Shown: positions 33,269 through 43,900, counted from the first letter of the stretch. The stretch is DNA of 64,000 nt from CAZKYX01 sp964557125 (GCA_964557125.1 CAZKYX010000002.1:1-64000); one strand, 5' to 3'. Numbers and translations are program-made. The notes: generated from the letters alone by a model not told the origin.

Positions 33269-36200
33269 ATGAACACAAAAGACTTAAGAATGATGAGAAC
33301 AATAGTTGTTAATAAGAAAATTTTTATAGCTTTCTTTATTTCTTTAGTCACTTTATTTTTATTTGTTTCTAGAGGCAACGCTTTTAATACTAATATCGTT
33401 AACACTGATCTTGATCCTTTTTCCGCTAACCCAATGATGGCAGTTACAATTGGAAACAATAGTTTTGCCAAAATAGTTTCACCAAGATCTTCAGCAAACG
33501 GCTATGGAATTCAGTATCAGGAATGTAGTGATGATGCATGCTCATCGCGCTCAACAACTACGCTTTCCGTTGGAAGAGTAGCATCAGTCGACATTGCAAA
33601 CTCTAGTGGCGATGGCTTCTCAAGAATTCTGTTTGAAGATTACGTAAATAACGATTTGATATTTGTGCAGTGTCAAAACAGCCAATGTATTAGTAATATT
33701 CAGACAAATATTTTAAATGGAACCGCAGGTCTTGGTAGTGAAGGACAGGTAGAAGTGGCAAGTGATGGGTTTGCAAGACTTCTTTATAGAAATCAGAGCG
33801 GAAATCTGATATTTAGACAATGTACAAACGCTGCATGTTCTACAGGTACATCTACAACTGTTGATGCAGGAACAACAGCAAGTTCTGGAAGATTTAAGAT
33901 TGGAAGTGATGGGTTTGCAAGGATTGCATTTATACCTGCAAGAGGGACAATTCGATTCTTTAAATGTACTAATGCAACTTGTAGCACAAAAACGACTACA
34001 AATCTTTCCATTACAGATGCGAATATTTCCAGAATTGATATAACCAGTGGAAATTTGCCAATGATTTTGTATAGGGATACAACAACTACTCCTACATCAA
34101 ATGATGTAAGGCTTGTTCAGTGCACAAATGATACGTGTGGAACCACAACAGACAATCTTATTGGTTCTCTAACCGATGGTACGTATCATGATGAACAAGA
34201 ACTATTCATAGGAAATGATGGGTTTGCAAGAATATTCTTTAACACCAATAATGGTGGTGGTACAGCAAACTACTATGGAAGATTTATCCAATGCGGAAAT
34301 GCTGCGTGTAGCTCTATAACAGCGGATAATATCATTACTGGACTCAATAATGGATATGAATTGAACATGGTAAAGGGAAATGATGGGTATCCGCGCTTAG
34401 TTTATAGAAATGCGCCAAGTCCACAGCAAGTAATATTCGGTCAGTGTGTCAACGATACCTGTGTAACACCGGTTCCGACCGCTTCAGGTCAAACAGCAGT
34501 CTACGGAGGTACATACACAAGAACAAGCACTGATAATTCACCTTGGACAGTTAACTTTACAGCTGCAAATACCAATTATTATCAGGTAAGAACGGGTAGC
34601 ACAACAGCTACTGGTACACAAGTTATTGTTGGTGCTGCTGCAAACGGGGCAAATTCAAAATCAATTAATTGGAATGCAACAGGTCTTGTCAATGGTTCCA
34701 ATAGTCTTTACCTATTTGTGTCCGGTAATAGTGGTTCTTCTTGGTCAAGTAATTATGCATTTACAATGCTTCGGGATGATACTGCACCAACCGCTGCAAC
34801 CTCTATAAGCACAACACCTGGTACTGTTAGCGGAAATTATACGGTTACTTTTACTCCAAATGATGCAGCAAGCACCGGAAGTAATGAAATGAGTTATTAC
34901 ATAAGAACGGCTACTGGCGGCGGCGGTACCCTGCTAACGAGTAGCGTTAAAACTTCAACATCTGGCAGTCCAAAAACAACGGCCTCAATTACAACTGACA
35001 CTTTAGTACAGGGATCAAATACAAGATATGTCAGAACATGCGACGGAGCAAATAGGTGTACGGATACCTCATTTACAGTCACAGCGGGAATTCCCCCTAC
35101 AAGTGTAACAGCTGTTGCTTCCGATCCACCACCTGTTCTCAAATCGTTCAAAAACACCCTAAAGGGTAGTGCAAATCCAAATGGTTCTACTGCCCGAGGA
35201 CATTTTAGATTATATACTTCAGTTCCAAATTGTACCCTCGACACAAATGGAACAAGAGTACCATCATCAGCAGGAAATGATGCAGTGCTTGGAGCTGGAA
35301 GTTCTCCTGTAGCATTTAGTGTAGGAACAACTGTACCTCTTGTAAGACAGACTCAATATTGGTACTGCGCATACGCAGATAACGATGCAGCAGGACAAGG
35401 GAATCCTAGTACCGCAGCAGCAGCTGGATACCAGACATTTACCACCCCAGATGGACCTGCTGGGGGATGTGACCCTGCCACAACTGGTGACCTTACCATT
35501 ACCGATGCTTGTACATTCCCAGCAACTGACTTTGATGGGGTTGATGCAGGTGGAAATACTAATACAAATACTGCTCGTATCACTCTTGGTGCGGGTGGTA
35601 ATGTGACTATCCTTGCAGGTCAAAAGGTTGCAAGAGGTAGCATATCTTTCAGCGGAGGACTACTAACGCTTCAAAATGGTAATGGGGGAATTATAAGAGG
35701 TGGAGTATACCTATTAGATGCTGACGGGGATGGGTATATAGATAATAATACGAGTCGTTATGTAGGTATAGCTCCTCCAGCGGGATATGTAAGACGCAAT
35801 TATCTTGCCTCAACAACTTATTCGGGTTCTAATTATGACTATGCAAGTAAAATGTATGCTGTAAGTACATTTGACTGTAATACAGCAAGTGCGATAGAAG
35901 GTGTAAATGTGGCAAATCTTGCTGTAGATGCTGACCAAGATGGGTATTATACCGGTGCTACAGGTACGTCTTGTGTGGGGGGAACATCAACTGTAAATGG
36001 CAGGACATATTATAGAGTAGCAGACGGGTCGTATTCAAAGATAATAGGTAGTCCTACAGGGGGTGCCAATGCAATTGCTGGAAGTGACTGTTATGACAAT
36101 ACAGGAGAGCCTTGTAAGCCAACTATTAATTCTGTAGGTTCTGCAACCCAGACAAGTCTTCTTGTTACATTTACAGCAGGTGCTGGTCCTGCAGCTACTG

Positions 36201-37702
36201 GTTCTGCGCTATTATGGTGTGACAGAACTGCAAATGCATCATGTGCTCCAAATATCAGAATTGCGGGTAGTGTAACTTCACCATATACCCATAATGCAAC
36301 TATTACATGCGGAAAGAACTATGCTTATAAAGTCACCAGCCAAAATGCGTCCGGCGAATCAGACTTTTCGGCAGATGTAGTGGGTACTACAAGCTCTTGC
36401 GCATCTGCCCCAACTGTAGCAACCGATACTGCAACGAGCGTTACCGGTACAACAGCAACGCTTAACTCTACAGTTGATCCAAATAGTCAATCCACAGATA
36501 TTATTTATAGATATCAGGTAGGTAACACATCAACCTGTAACAGTTCAACTCCAAGCACTCAGATAAATGGTCCGACAGGACTTACAGGTACAAACCCGCT
36601 TTCCGGAGGTACAACACAACTAGTGCTTACAGGTTTGACTGAGAATGTGCAATACTCATTCTGTGCAACGGCAAGCAATGGTATAGGAGGTCAACAATAT
36701 GGTTCGCCTTCACTGCAATTTACAACTCCAAGGACTTTCTATGACACTTTTACAGGTGCCGATGCTACAAATCTTAGCTCACATGCGCCTGATACAGGTA
36801 GTGGTTGGGTTTCACTCATAACGGCTGGTTCAGCACCCGGAAATACCATTGTAATCAACACTAACAGAATAAGACCGGGGGGAAGTGCAGCGAGTACAGG
36901 GTCTGTATACAGAACTACAAGTTCAGCTGCTGATGCAAACTATAAAGTTATGGCAACTTATTCTGTTGGTTCATCAAGTGATGACTATGTGATCCTTGCT
37001 GGTAGGATACAAGATGCGAGCAATATGTATGCTGGTGAATTCAACAATACACAATCAAGGCTATATAAAAGGGTTAGTGGAACGTGGACACAGCTCGGTG
37101 CTACTGGACTTGGTATTGCAACTGGATCTATAGTTACCCTTAATCTAACAGGTTCTAGTATTGCCCTTTTGGATGATGGAGTTTCAGTCGTTGAGGCAAA
37201 TGATGCCGCAATATCTGCTGCCGGATACGCAGGTGTTGGATTTGGGGGAGTTATAAATGCGACAGGAGATACGATAACGCACGCTCTTGATAGCTTTGAA
37301 ATAGGTGATACGCCTTTACCGTGTACTTCAAGTAGATACCTTGATCTTGATAATGATACATATGGAGCAGGTGCATCAGGATGCTGGGTTCAGAGTTCAA
37401 CTGTCAATACTGATTGTTACGACTCTAATAATCTTGCAAGACCAAATCAAACCTCGTTCTTTGCAGCACATAGAGGAGATAGCAGCTTTGACTATGACTG
37501 TGATGGTGGTTCAACAGGAGTAGACAATAGTTATGGAACTTTGAATTTCTTTATCTACGACAGTTGCGGTGGTTCAAATCCACATGAGCCAACTTGTGGA
37601 TCTTCGTCAGTCGAGTTTGTGTCAGGCCCTGATCAATACAATGATAGATGCTGTTCCCCAGTGTGTAGTGGGAATCTCATATCACAAGTAACCTGTAGAT
37701 AG
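33269..37702 (+). CDS. giant secreted protein with propeller-like and Ca-binding-like repeats
   Basis: A 1477-aa exported protein. A signal peptide (about residues 17-37, IFIAFFISLVTLFLFVSRGNA) leads to seven or so repeats of about 55 residues with SDGFARI/GNDGFARIFF, a conserved Q/K-C-x-N-x-x-C pair and a Thr-rich end (residues 50-400), probably a beta-propeller. Fibronectin-like and Thr/Ser-rich segments follow, then LLDADGDGYIDNNTSRYVG and similar D-x-D-x-D-G calcium-type motifs with DCYDNT/DCYDSNN (MopE-like), and a cysteine-rich end. There is no C-terminal anchor, so it is probably released or held by other parts. It begins two bases after the pilin gene; a role in attachment is likely but unproven. 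Confidence 0.8.
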   Translation: MNTKDLRMMRTIVVNKKIFIAFFISLVTLFLFVSRGNAFNTNIVNTDLDPFSANPMMAVTIGNNSFAKIVSPRSSANGYGIQYQECSDDACSSRSTTTLSVGRVASVDIANSSGDGFSRILFEDYVNNDLIFVQCQNSQCISNIQTNILNGTAGLGSEGQVEVASDGFARLLYRNQSGNLIFRQCTNAACSTGTSTTVDAGTTASSGRFKIGSDGFARIAFIPARGTIRFFKCTNATCSTKTTTNLSITDANISRIDITSGNLPMILYRDTTTTPTSNDVRLVQCTNDTCGTTTDNLIGSLTDGTYHDEQELFIGNDGFARIFFNTNNGGGTANYYGRFIQCGNAACSSITADNIITGLNNGYELNMVKGNDGYPRLVYRNAPSPQQVIFGQCVNDTCVTPVPTASGQTAVYGGTYTRTSTDNSPWTVNFTAANTNYYQVRTGSTTATGTQVIVGAAANGANSKSINWNATGLVNGSNSLYLFVSGNSGSSWSSNYAFTMLRDDTAPTAATSISTTPGTVSGNYTVTFTPNDAASTGSNEMSYYIRTATGGGGTLLTSSVKTSTSGSPKTTASITTDTLVQGSNTRYVRTCDGANRCTDTSFTVTAGIPPTSVTAVASDPPPVLKSFKNTLKGSANPNGSTARGHFRLYTSVPNCTLDTNGTRVPSSAGNDAVLGAGSSPVAFSVGTTVPLVRQTQYWYCAYADNDAAGQGNPSTAAAAGYQTFTTPDGPAGGCDPATTGDLTITDACTFPATDFDGVDAGGNTNTNTARITLGAGGNVTILAGQKVARGSISFSGGLLTLQNGNGGIIRGGVYLLDADGDGYIDNNTSRYVGIAPPAGYVRRNYLASTTYSGSNYDYASKMYAVSTFDCNTASAIEGVNVANLAVDADQDGYYTGATGTSCVGGTSTVNGRTYYRVADGSYSKIIGSPTGGANAIAGSDCYDNTGEPCKPTINSVGSATQTSLLVTFTAGAGPAATGSALLWCDRTANASCAPNIRIAGSVTSPYTHNATITCGKNYAYKVTSQNASGESDFSADVVGTTSSCASAPTVATDTATSVTGTTATLNSTVDPNSQSTDIIYRYQVGNTSTCNSSTPSTQINGPTGLTGTNPLSGGTTQLVLTGLTENVQYSFCATASNGIGGQQYGSPSLQFTTPRTFYDTFTGADATNLSSHAPDTGSGWVSLITAGSAPGNTIVINTNRIRPGGSAASTGSVYRTTSSAADANYKVMATYSVGSSSDDYVILAGRIQDASNMYAGEFNNTQSRLYKRVSGTWTQLGATGLGIATGSIVTLNLTGSSIALLDDGVSVVEANDAAISAAGYAGVGFGGVINATGDTITHALDSFEIGDTPLPCTSSRYLDLDNDTYGAGASGCWVQSSTVNTDCYDSNNLARPNQTSFFAAHRGDSSFDYDCDGGSTGVDNSYGTLNFFIYDSCGGSNPHEPTCGSSSVEFVSGPDQYNDRCCSPVCSGNLISQVTCR

Positions 37703-37772
37703 GATGAGCATTAAAAATCTCCTGAGAATTTGACAAGCATATCTCTGCTGTCAACAAACTACCAATTTAATT

Positions 37773-38405
37773 TCAGTAAATAATAACCAATTGAGGACTT
37801 CGTGAGCCATTAGAAGTGGGTTTTGGTGTAGGTTGAGCTTTTTCTTCCATAGTATTTCCAGTCAAAATAAGACGTTGTAGGAATTCAAATGAACCTAACT
37901 CTGGAATAGTTGTCAATTTATTATTTCTTAAATCTACTGAAGTTAGCATTTTAAGCTCAAAAAGTTCTTCGGGGAATTCGGTAAAATTATTATCACTCAA
38001 ATTAAGTTCGCTGAGGTTATTAAGTTTACTGATTGTGCTCGGTAGACTAGAGAGATCTTGTCCTGATAAATCTAGAGTACAAGCAATTTCCGGTGTTAGG
38101 AGAGCATCTTCGATTGAGGTAAAGTTTTTACAAGATCCATGATACTTTTCAATCCTTTCGTTAACTTCTATATCGCTTTCGGTTAAAGGTGTTGGGGAAG
38201 GAGTAGGAAGTCCATTTCCTTCTTTTTTATCTCCACCCATAGAGAGCTTTATGTTTCCCGATTTGTTTTGCAAATACAAGAAAAGGGTGATGCCGACGAC
38301 TCCTAAGAGGATAAATACTGAAATGAGGGCAAGAAGAGCGTTACTTTTTGAGCCTTCAGGAGGGCTTACTTGAGTCTGCGTGGGTGGTTGGGCATTTGGA
38401 TCCAT
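37773..38405 (-). CDS. membrane-anchored leucine-rich-repeat protein
   Basis: A 210-aa protein: Pro/Gln-rich cytoplasmic N-terminus (about 22 residues), one helix (ALLALISVFILLGVVGITLFLYL), a Ser/Pro-rich linker and about four LRR units (residues 112-190, e.g. LSELNLSDNNFTEFPEELFEL and LTSVDLRNNKLTTIPELG). The short 23-residue repeats are of the bacterial/SDS22-like kind and make a small binding surface outside the cell. It is convergent with the giant secreted protein gene; partner unknown. Residues after the LRR (about 190-210) are a Pro/Ser tail. Confidence 0.85.
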   Translation of the reverse strand: MDPNAQPPTQTQVSPPEGSKSNALLALISVFILLGVVGITLFLYLQNKSGNIKLSMGGDKKEGNGLPTPSPTPLTESDIEVNERIEKYHGSCKNFTSIEDALLTPEIACTLDLSGQDLSSLPSTISKLNNLSELNLSDNNFTEFPEELFELKMLTSVDLRNNKLTTIPELGSFEFLQRLILTGNTMEEKAQPTPKPTSNGSRSPQLVIIY

Positions 38406-38458
38406 AAGATTGGGTTATAGATTGCGGGTTTTAGGTTTCTGATAAAACACGCTTGATT

Positions 38459-38490
38459 AATTATTGCGACGTTCAAACGAATTTGTCAAG
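38459..38490 (+). repeat. left copy of imperfect direct repeat flanking the RAYT unit
   Basis: AATTATTG, 12 unrelated bases, GAATTTGTCAAG. The right copy, with the same spacing, is at 39266-39297, so the pair brackets the transposase gene and its REP hairpins. Confidence 0.5.
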
Positions 38491-38499
38491 TATTAAGTT

Positions 38500-38518
38500 G
38501 GCAGGGTTGCACCCTGCC
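38500..38518 (+). repeat. REP-like hairpin, left
   Basis: GGCAGGGTTGCACCCTGCC, a perfect 8-bp stem with a three-base loop, downstream of the transposase gene. The same sequence is inside the gene (38758-38776) and, inverted, upstream of it (39243-39261). A degenerate relative lies in enolase (8461-8479). Confidence 0.8.
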
Positions 38519-38556
38519 ATGTTACAAAAAGGCTTTATGTGATATTTTTGATGCAA

Positions 38557-39237
38557 TTAGTCTTCATCCTCAATAATCAGAGTTGCAAGGGGCACTGTGG
38601 TTCTTTCATCAACCATTTCTACAAAGTTCTCATACGAGAGAAGAGGAGATGTCATATTTGATGTAAAAAAATCAAGTATAAGTTGTGTGTCAATCCACGG
38701 TCTTTGAATGGTATTGGTGTAGGTAGAATAACTCGAATACGGATACTCTTTTAAGTTGGCAGGGTTGCACCCTGCCAACTTGAGGGGGTTGCGGTGGATG
38801 TATCGAGAAAGATGGAGCAGATACTCGTCATTTTCGATATTTACAGCTTTATAGACTCCTTGGAAGAGGCCACCAACCCTTTTGTACTTTTTATTGAAGT
38901 ACATTGAATAAGATGTGCAAACAGCTCGGACAAATTCTGTCATACTAGATCTTGTTTGTTGTTGTAATAAGAGATGAAAATGATTTGGCATAAGGCATAG
39001 GGACATAAGTCTAACTTCATCGTAAAACGTTTTACGCAATCGTATTCTTTTATCCGGAAACAGCGAGCTCATTCCTAATTTTGCCTCATCAAGAGGGGAG
39101 AGGTATATTTTTAGTAGATTAAGAAAAACACGATAGTCATAATCCTCAAGGAAAATGTTTCTTTTTTCTACTCCACGATTGTAAACATGGTAGAAGGAAT
39201 CTTCTGCGTATAATTTGATGCTATTTCTGGTGGGCAT
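38557..39237 (-). CDS. REP-associated tyrosine transposase (RAYT, Y1/HUH family)
   Basis: A 226-aa single-strand DNA transposase related to IS200. It begins MPTRNSIKLYAEDSFYHVYN, with the typical FYHVYNRGVEKRNIF start; the metal-binding HUH motif is HFHLLLQQ, and YIHRNPLKLAG near residue 160 follows the catalytic-Tyr helix. The start at 39237 is preferred; ten further open codons upstream run into a REP hairpin. Notably a complete REP hairpin lies inside the gene (38758-38776), encoding LAGCNPANL right after YIHRNP. RAYTs recognise such hairpins; the gene sits between inverted copies, an intact REP/RAYT unit. Confidence 0.88.
   Translation of the reverse strand: MPTRNSIKLYAEDSFYHVYNRGVEKRNIFLEDYDYRVFLNLLKIYLSPLDEAKLGMSSLFPDKRIRLRKTFYDEVRLMSLCLMPNHFHLLLQQQTRSSMTEFVRAVCTSYSMYFNKKYKRVGGLFQGVYKAVNIENDEYLLHLSRYIHRNPLKLAGCNPANLKEYPYSSYSTYTNTIQRPWIDTQLILDFFTSNMTSPLLSYENFVEMVDERTTVPLATLIIEDED
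38758..38776 (+). repeat. REP-like hairpin inside the transposase gene
   Basis: Identical to the left hairpin; with flanking bases the palindrome extends to 13 bp per arm (38753-38781). It is in frame in the coding sequence. Confidence 0.8.
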
Positions 39238-39242
39238 ATAGT

Positions 39243-39261
39243 GGCAGGGTGCAACCCTGCC
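39243..39261 (-). repeat. REP-like hairpin, right (inverted)
   Basis: GGCAGGGTGCAACCCTGCC, the reverse complement of the other two copies, just upstream of the transposase start. Confidence 0.8.
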
Positions 39262-39265
39262 AAAC

Positions 39266-39297
39266 AATTATTGATGCGTAAGAATGAATTTGTCAAG
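39266..39297 (+). repeat. right copy of imperfect direct repeat flanking the RAYT unit
   Basis: AATTATTG, 12 bases, GAATTTGTCAAG; partner of 38459-38490. It could be a duplicated insertion target or a repeated control sequence of the genes on either side. Confidence 0.5.
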
Positions 39298-39334
39298 AGG
39301 GTGAGGAGGGAAAGTGGTATAATTATCAGTTATT

Positions 39335-40303
39335 ATGAAAGAAAATTTGCCACAGGATGCAACAAATCAGTTAGCAAGTAATTTTGAGCTGATAGAAGAC
39401 GAGAATTTTTTTGGGTACATACGCAAAGTTGATGAGAGTCTTGTTCCATCAAAGAGGGTTGATGGGTTTTATCGTCTCGGACTATCTCTTCATCCGTTGA
39501 TAGATTATTTTCCGGAGCATGAAAATCTACCGAATAGTGCACGGGTATATAAGCAGGTACAAAAAATTGAAAACCTCAATAGGCTACGGATTGTACATTT
39601 GAAAAACGTTTATGAGCCCAATTCGGAATATTCTGAAAGGGTTGTTGATAGGTTAAATTCTTTCGTTGCTTTTGGCTATCTATACGGAAGAGCTCAGATT
39701 CTTGATGAGCATTACCCAAAAAAACACCAGTTAGACCATGCTCTCAATAAAACAGCCTCTCTTTGGGGTGAGCATCCAATGAGCAGGTATATGGCAGAGT
39801 TAAAAGAGAGTAGGGGTAAGCCGGAGGGAGCACATAGATTGCTAAATCCAGAGCAAATTGAATTTGATGTGCAGGAAGGGATATTAAAGGAAGGACGAGA
39901 GGTACAATTGAGGGAAAAAACTAGTCAAGCTGGTATAATGCTCCCCACATTGGATGAAGCAAAGCTTCAATTGAATACAAATGACTTGGTAGAGATATTC
40001 CTTCGCATAAAAAAGGCATCGCAGAGTAGAACTTTCTATAGGTGGGAGGATTATGCAGATGGTGAAGTTGTTGAGGCTGTAAGATTTATACAGGCAGTAG
40101 GTGTAGGAAAAGAGACGGAATTTAGACTCAATGACAGAGATTATAGCCCACGCGATTTTCTAAAGGATATTAATTATGTAGGGAGCTATATGCTAGAGCT
40201 TCAAGAGAAAATGAAGATTAAAAGAATTGATTGCAAGTTGTCACTTGGTGATGTTTTTGAGTTGAAGAGAAGAGCGGTTGAAAAGCGCAGCGTGCTGCGG
40301 TAA
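39335..40303 (+). CDS. hypothetical soluble protein
   Basis: A 322-aa protein without signal peptide or membrane helix, mostly alpha-helical and charged. Segments that look structurally important are GFYRLGLSLHPLIDYFPEHENLPN, YGRAQILDEHYPKK and FYRWEDYADGEVVEAVRF, but I recognise no family. An extended -10 box, TGGTATAAT (39315-39323), lies eleven bases before the ATG, so the message is nearly leaderless like other core genes. The gene ends in a dispersed repeat: its last codons (about 40285-40303) abut the tcatcctgag family block. Confidence 0.7.
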   Translation: MKENLPQDATNQLASNFELIEDENFFGYIRKVDESLVPSKRVDGFYRLGLSLHPLIDYFPEHENLPNSARVYKQVQKIENLNRLRIVHLKNVYEPNSEYSERVVDRLNSFVAFGYLYGRAQILDEHYPKKHQLDHALNKTASLWGEHPMSRYMAELKESRGKPEGAHRLLNPEQIEFDVQEGILKEGREVQLREKTSQAGIMLPTLDEAKLQLNTNDLVEIFLRIKKASQSRTFYRWEDYADGEVVEAVRFIQAVGVGKETEFRLNDRDYSPRDFLKDINYVGSYMLELQEKMKIKRIDCKLSLGDVFELKRRAVEKRSVLR

Positions 40304-40339
40304 ATGGCGATTGGTGGATGGTGATTGGATTCTTCACTA

Positions 40340-40511
40340 TGTTCAGAATGACAGGGTAGTCATCCTGAGTGTAACGAAGGATATTGGGATTCTTCGGCTA
40401 TGCCTCAGAATGACAATAAAACCATATTTCAGAATAACAATAAAACCATATTTCAGAATAACCAAGAGGTCATCCTGCCTGCCCGCCTCTGGAGGGAGTG
40501 TAACGAAGGAT
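40340..40511. repeat. tcatcctgag…gaaggat repeat block
   Basis: Holds two copies of the dispersed element that translates as HPERSEGS in enolase (40350-40376 and 40471-40511), plus a 24-bp unit (aataaaaccatatttcagaa…) present twice in tandem around 40412-40459. No gene is seen. Confidence 0.6.
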
Positions 40512-40796
40512 CTATTCAACAGAATTCAGGTCCTTCCATGTAGGATTATGGGTATTTATTAGTTCTAATTTCTTTGTTCTCAACCAGCCTTTAATTTTCT
40601 TTTCCGCTGAAATAGCCTCAGTAGCAGTATTAAATTCTTGAAAATAGACCAGCTTTTCTACGTTGTATTTAGAAGTAAAACCAGATACAAGCTTATTCTT
40701 ATGTTCATAAATCCTACGTTCTATGTTGTTCGTAACACCTGTATAAAGTACTTTATTGGATTTATTTGTTAGTATGTACACAAAGTATTGTTTCAT
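40512..40796 (-). CDS. GIY-YIG nuclease-like protein (UPF0213 type)
   Basis: A 94-aa protein: YFVYILTNKSNKVLYTGVTNNIERRIYEHK contains the GIY-YIG-like pair (YVYIL…YTG), the catalytic Arg and His region, and AEKKIKGWLRTKKLELI with the metal-binding Glu and closing helix. Single-domain members are widespread; biological role mostly unknown, with DNA repair or mobile DNA suggested. The gene is enclosed on both sides by dispersed repeats (40340-40511 and 40803-40901), which suggests it can travel with them. No Shine-Dalgarno is visible. Confidence 0.85.
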   Translation of the reverse strand: MKQYFVYILTNKSNKVLYTGVTNNIERRIYEHKNKLVSGFTSKYNVEKLVYFQEFNTATEAISAEKKIKGWLRTKKLELINTHNPTWKDLNSVE

Positions 40797-40802
40797 ATGT
40801 AT

Positions 40803-40901
40803 ATAGATCCTTCACTTTCGTTCAGGATGACACGAATAGATCCTTCACTTTCGTTCAGGATGACACGAATAGATCCTTCACTTTCGTTCAGGATGACACG
40901 C
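40803..40901. repeat. three tandem copies of a 33-bp repeat
   Basis: Three consecutive 33-bp units, each starting atagatccttcactttcg and ending gatgacacga; only the last base differs in the third. There are no spacers, so this is not a CRISPR array. It belongs to the same family as the tcatcctgag repeats and ends directly at the stop codon of the giant gene (40903). Confidence 0.9.
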
Positions 40902-40902
40902 G

Positions 40903-43900
40903 TCAGTTCACGATTAAATAATTGAATTGTATATCCTTATTGATTACGGGGCCTGAGACACCCACAGTAAATGAGCCTGATTCAAACTCTGAGTCTGGCA
41001 CTTGGCGGAGAAGGTAGAGTACCTTATTTTGAGTATCTCCAAATGGGGTAATGTAAATGAGTGAATCCTCCGTTACATTCGGATTATAAATAGTAAGCTC
41101 TGGCTTATTCTTCTTGAGTGTTGCAAATCCGGCAGAACCGGTAGCTGTTGCTTCAAGGTCTGAGGTTGCATGTGCTTGTCCGACGATATTAAAGTTAAGT
41201 TTTGCAAACGTTCCGCTTCCTGAGGCTGAAAGGGAGCCACGAACGTCTAGTAGGTTGTCTGATGAGATTGCCGCGCTACCGCTCGCAATGACAGAATTGG
41301 GGCTTCTTGCAATGACAAGAGCATTATCTGCAAGAGGAGAAATGAGGTTTGTGGCTATAGAGTTTGCGGTAAGAATACCATTGAATACCCCATTTTGAGC
41401 TGCAATATTTCCTAATACATTTAGGTTACCTGCAATGTCCATATTCCCATTGGTATCTATTTTTACGAGTCCCGCTAGGAAGTTGACTCCGCCTTGACGA
41501 AGAGGCTGGATTTCAAGGTCAGCTCCGAGGGTATTGATGGCATTGTCTCCGATAACAAAGCTATCCCCAATTGAGATTTGTTCCATGGCAGTAAGTGAGG
41601 TAAAGGTAGCCGGTCCAAGAGCTACAATACCTTGCTCAAAAATACCGTAATCGGCCGTTAGATTGCCAACATGCAATGAATCTACATTTCCACTCGCTAA
41701 ATTGCCAGAAAGGCTAGCCTGCTGCTGATTTTGGAGTTGATTGGCGATACGGGTATCAAGCCCGTCAATGTTATTTGCATAAAGCGTTCCTGAGATGGTT
41801 GCATCATTTGTAGTAAGACTTCCTGTTGCAAGACTACCGGAAATACTTGCTGATTCAAAAAGAGCAACCTCAGAAGAGAGGGTGCCACTGAAGCTAGCAT
41901 CCCCATTATCATTAATTTGTGCAACGACCTTACCAGTAGTAGTATTTTTTAGTTTGATATTGTTTGATTCTATATTTAGCGCAATCGTCCCATTATTTCC
42001 AGTTGGTGAGATGATATTTGTTCTTATTTGCTCAGAGTCTGCAACGGGTGAGGTAAAGTTGCCCGAAGCTAGAAGCTGTGTAACAGTTTGGTTAATATAG
42101 TTTTTAAGACTGATCCCAGCAATAGAAATGTTTTCAGTTGATATGTTAAGAGATGAAGCCGTTGCATTTCCTAGGTTACTCATTGATGAGTTAAGACTTG
42201 AGATAGTACCTGACGCAAAGTTAAAAGAGTTACCTGTCAACGTGCTAATCGAAGCCGTTGAGGCTTGGAAGGTGTCTGTAATAAGCTCACGAGTATTTAC
42301 AAGTCCTGACTTAATTTGTGCTACAAAGACTTTACCGTAGGCCTCCATTTGGTTAACGTTATTATTATTTACATCCTTTAAGACCCACTGACCTGATTCC
42401 CTATTAATAGTCAGAGTATTGTAGTAAGGATCTGCTCCAATATTGTTGTCATTTGCGCTACTTCCATTAACGGTTGGTGGTGGTGCGATATGACCCTTTA
42501 TAACTCCAGTGTATGTTTTCCACTTATCATGGTCAAAGCGGGGAGCCGTAAGTCTGTAAGAAATCTCTACTGGTCTATCTGCAAAGAGGGTAATAGTGCG
42601 ATTTGCACCGTCTTTTTTATACCATGTTTTTGCTTGTGAATTGGGAGATAAAAGTACTGATACATTTGAAATATCTGGGTCAATAATACGATTAAATACC
42701 CAGTGACCCGACTGGTATTCAAAATGGTTAAAGTCCAGTTTGTAGGCGTATCCCCCAACCGAATTATCATACCCAAGTACAACTTTACCAGTATATTCTT
42801 CCTTTACTCCAACCATTGAAGGCATGTAAGTAGCGTATCCTTGACCATCAATAGTGTAGGGAGGGTCAACGGTTCCTGCATTAAGTTTTCCGGTTGCTGC
42901 AGGTCCAACATCAACCGTTCCATCGTTAAAGACTCTAAACACATTTTGTCCTGAGCGGCTTGCCGCTATAAGGTCACCTGAGCCTGATGCTTGGTCAACG
43001 ACGAGGGCGGCGTAGCTGGTTCTACCAGAGAAGCTTGCAACCGGCCCTGCGTCATTACTAAAGACATTAAGCTTTCCTCCGAATATTGAACCTGTTGGAG
43101 ATTGCAGCGTGCCTATGTTAACTTTGCCATTTGAAGTGAGGAAGAGACTTCCTAGATTGTTTGCAGGTTTGAACCAAATATCTCCAGTTGTGGTCCCTCC
43201 AAGCACAAGGGTGTTATTTCTTACGGTTTGGAGTGTTCCATCTCCTCCAATTGAGATACCGTTTCCAGAGCCACCTGAAGCTAGGGTAGCAGAGACCGAG
43301 GCAAATGGGGAGGCTGAACCGTTGATATTTAGTACTGAAAATTTTGCAGAGCTAGTTGCCTGTGCTCCGATTAATATATCCAATGTATTATTTATGGGAG
43401 AGAGAGCGCCAGTATTTGTAGTAATTCTCCAGTTAGAAGAGCCGCCACCGCCTCCTGCACATGCAACTGTACCTGTAACTATCCCATTTACAACGTCAGA
43501 TATACAAGTATTACCTCCAGTTACTGCTGCTCCAAATGTTCCATTCATTCGAAGTCCATTGGTTGAGGAAAGCTGTAAATTCAAAACACCGGAGCCATTT
43601 CTCGGTACGATATTTATGTCCCCAGTTGAACTTCCTCCAAGTACTAGTGTTTGGTTGCGGGTCGATTGTAGGCCGGCAGCTGCATCAACTGCAAAACCTG
43701 CAGCAGATGAAGCCGTTCCATCATTTTTAACTACAAATCTTGTAACGCCTGCTGAGGAGGCAGCAATAATATCATTATTAAGTCCAACTCTATTGATAAT
43801 AAATCCAGCATTTGAGCCAATTCCGCCGGTTACAGAAAGTGCTGCTGGAGTGTTGGTTGATGCTCCAACATATACACCTGTATCAAAATCAGATGACAAA

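Noticed and set aside
35450..35480. REP-like hairpin inside the 1477-aa gene (ctgggggatgtgaccctgcc)
   Set aside because: The arms do not pair properly; the resemblance to GGCAGGGT…ACCCTGCC is limited to one arm.
40803..40901. Possible CRISPR array
   Set aside because: The 33-bp units are directly adjacent with no spacers and belong to a dispersed repeat family; no cas gene is present.
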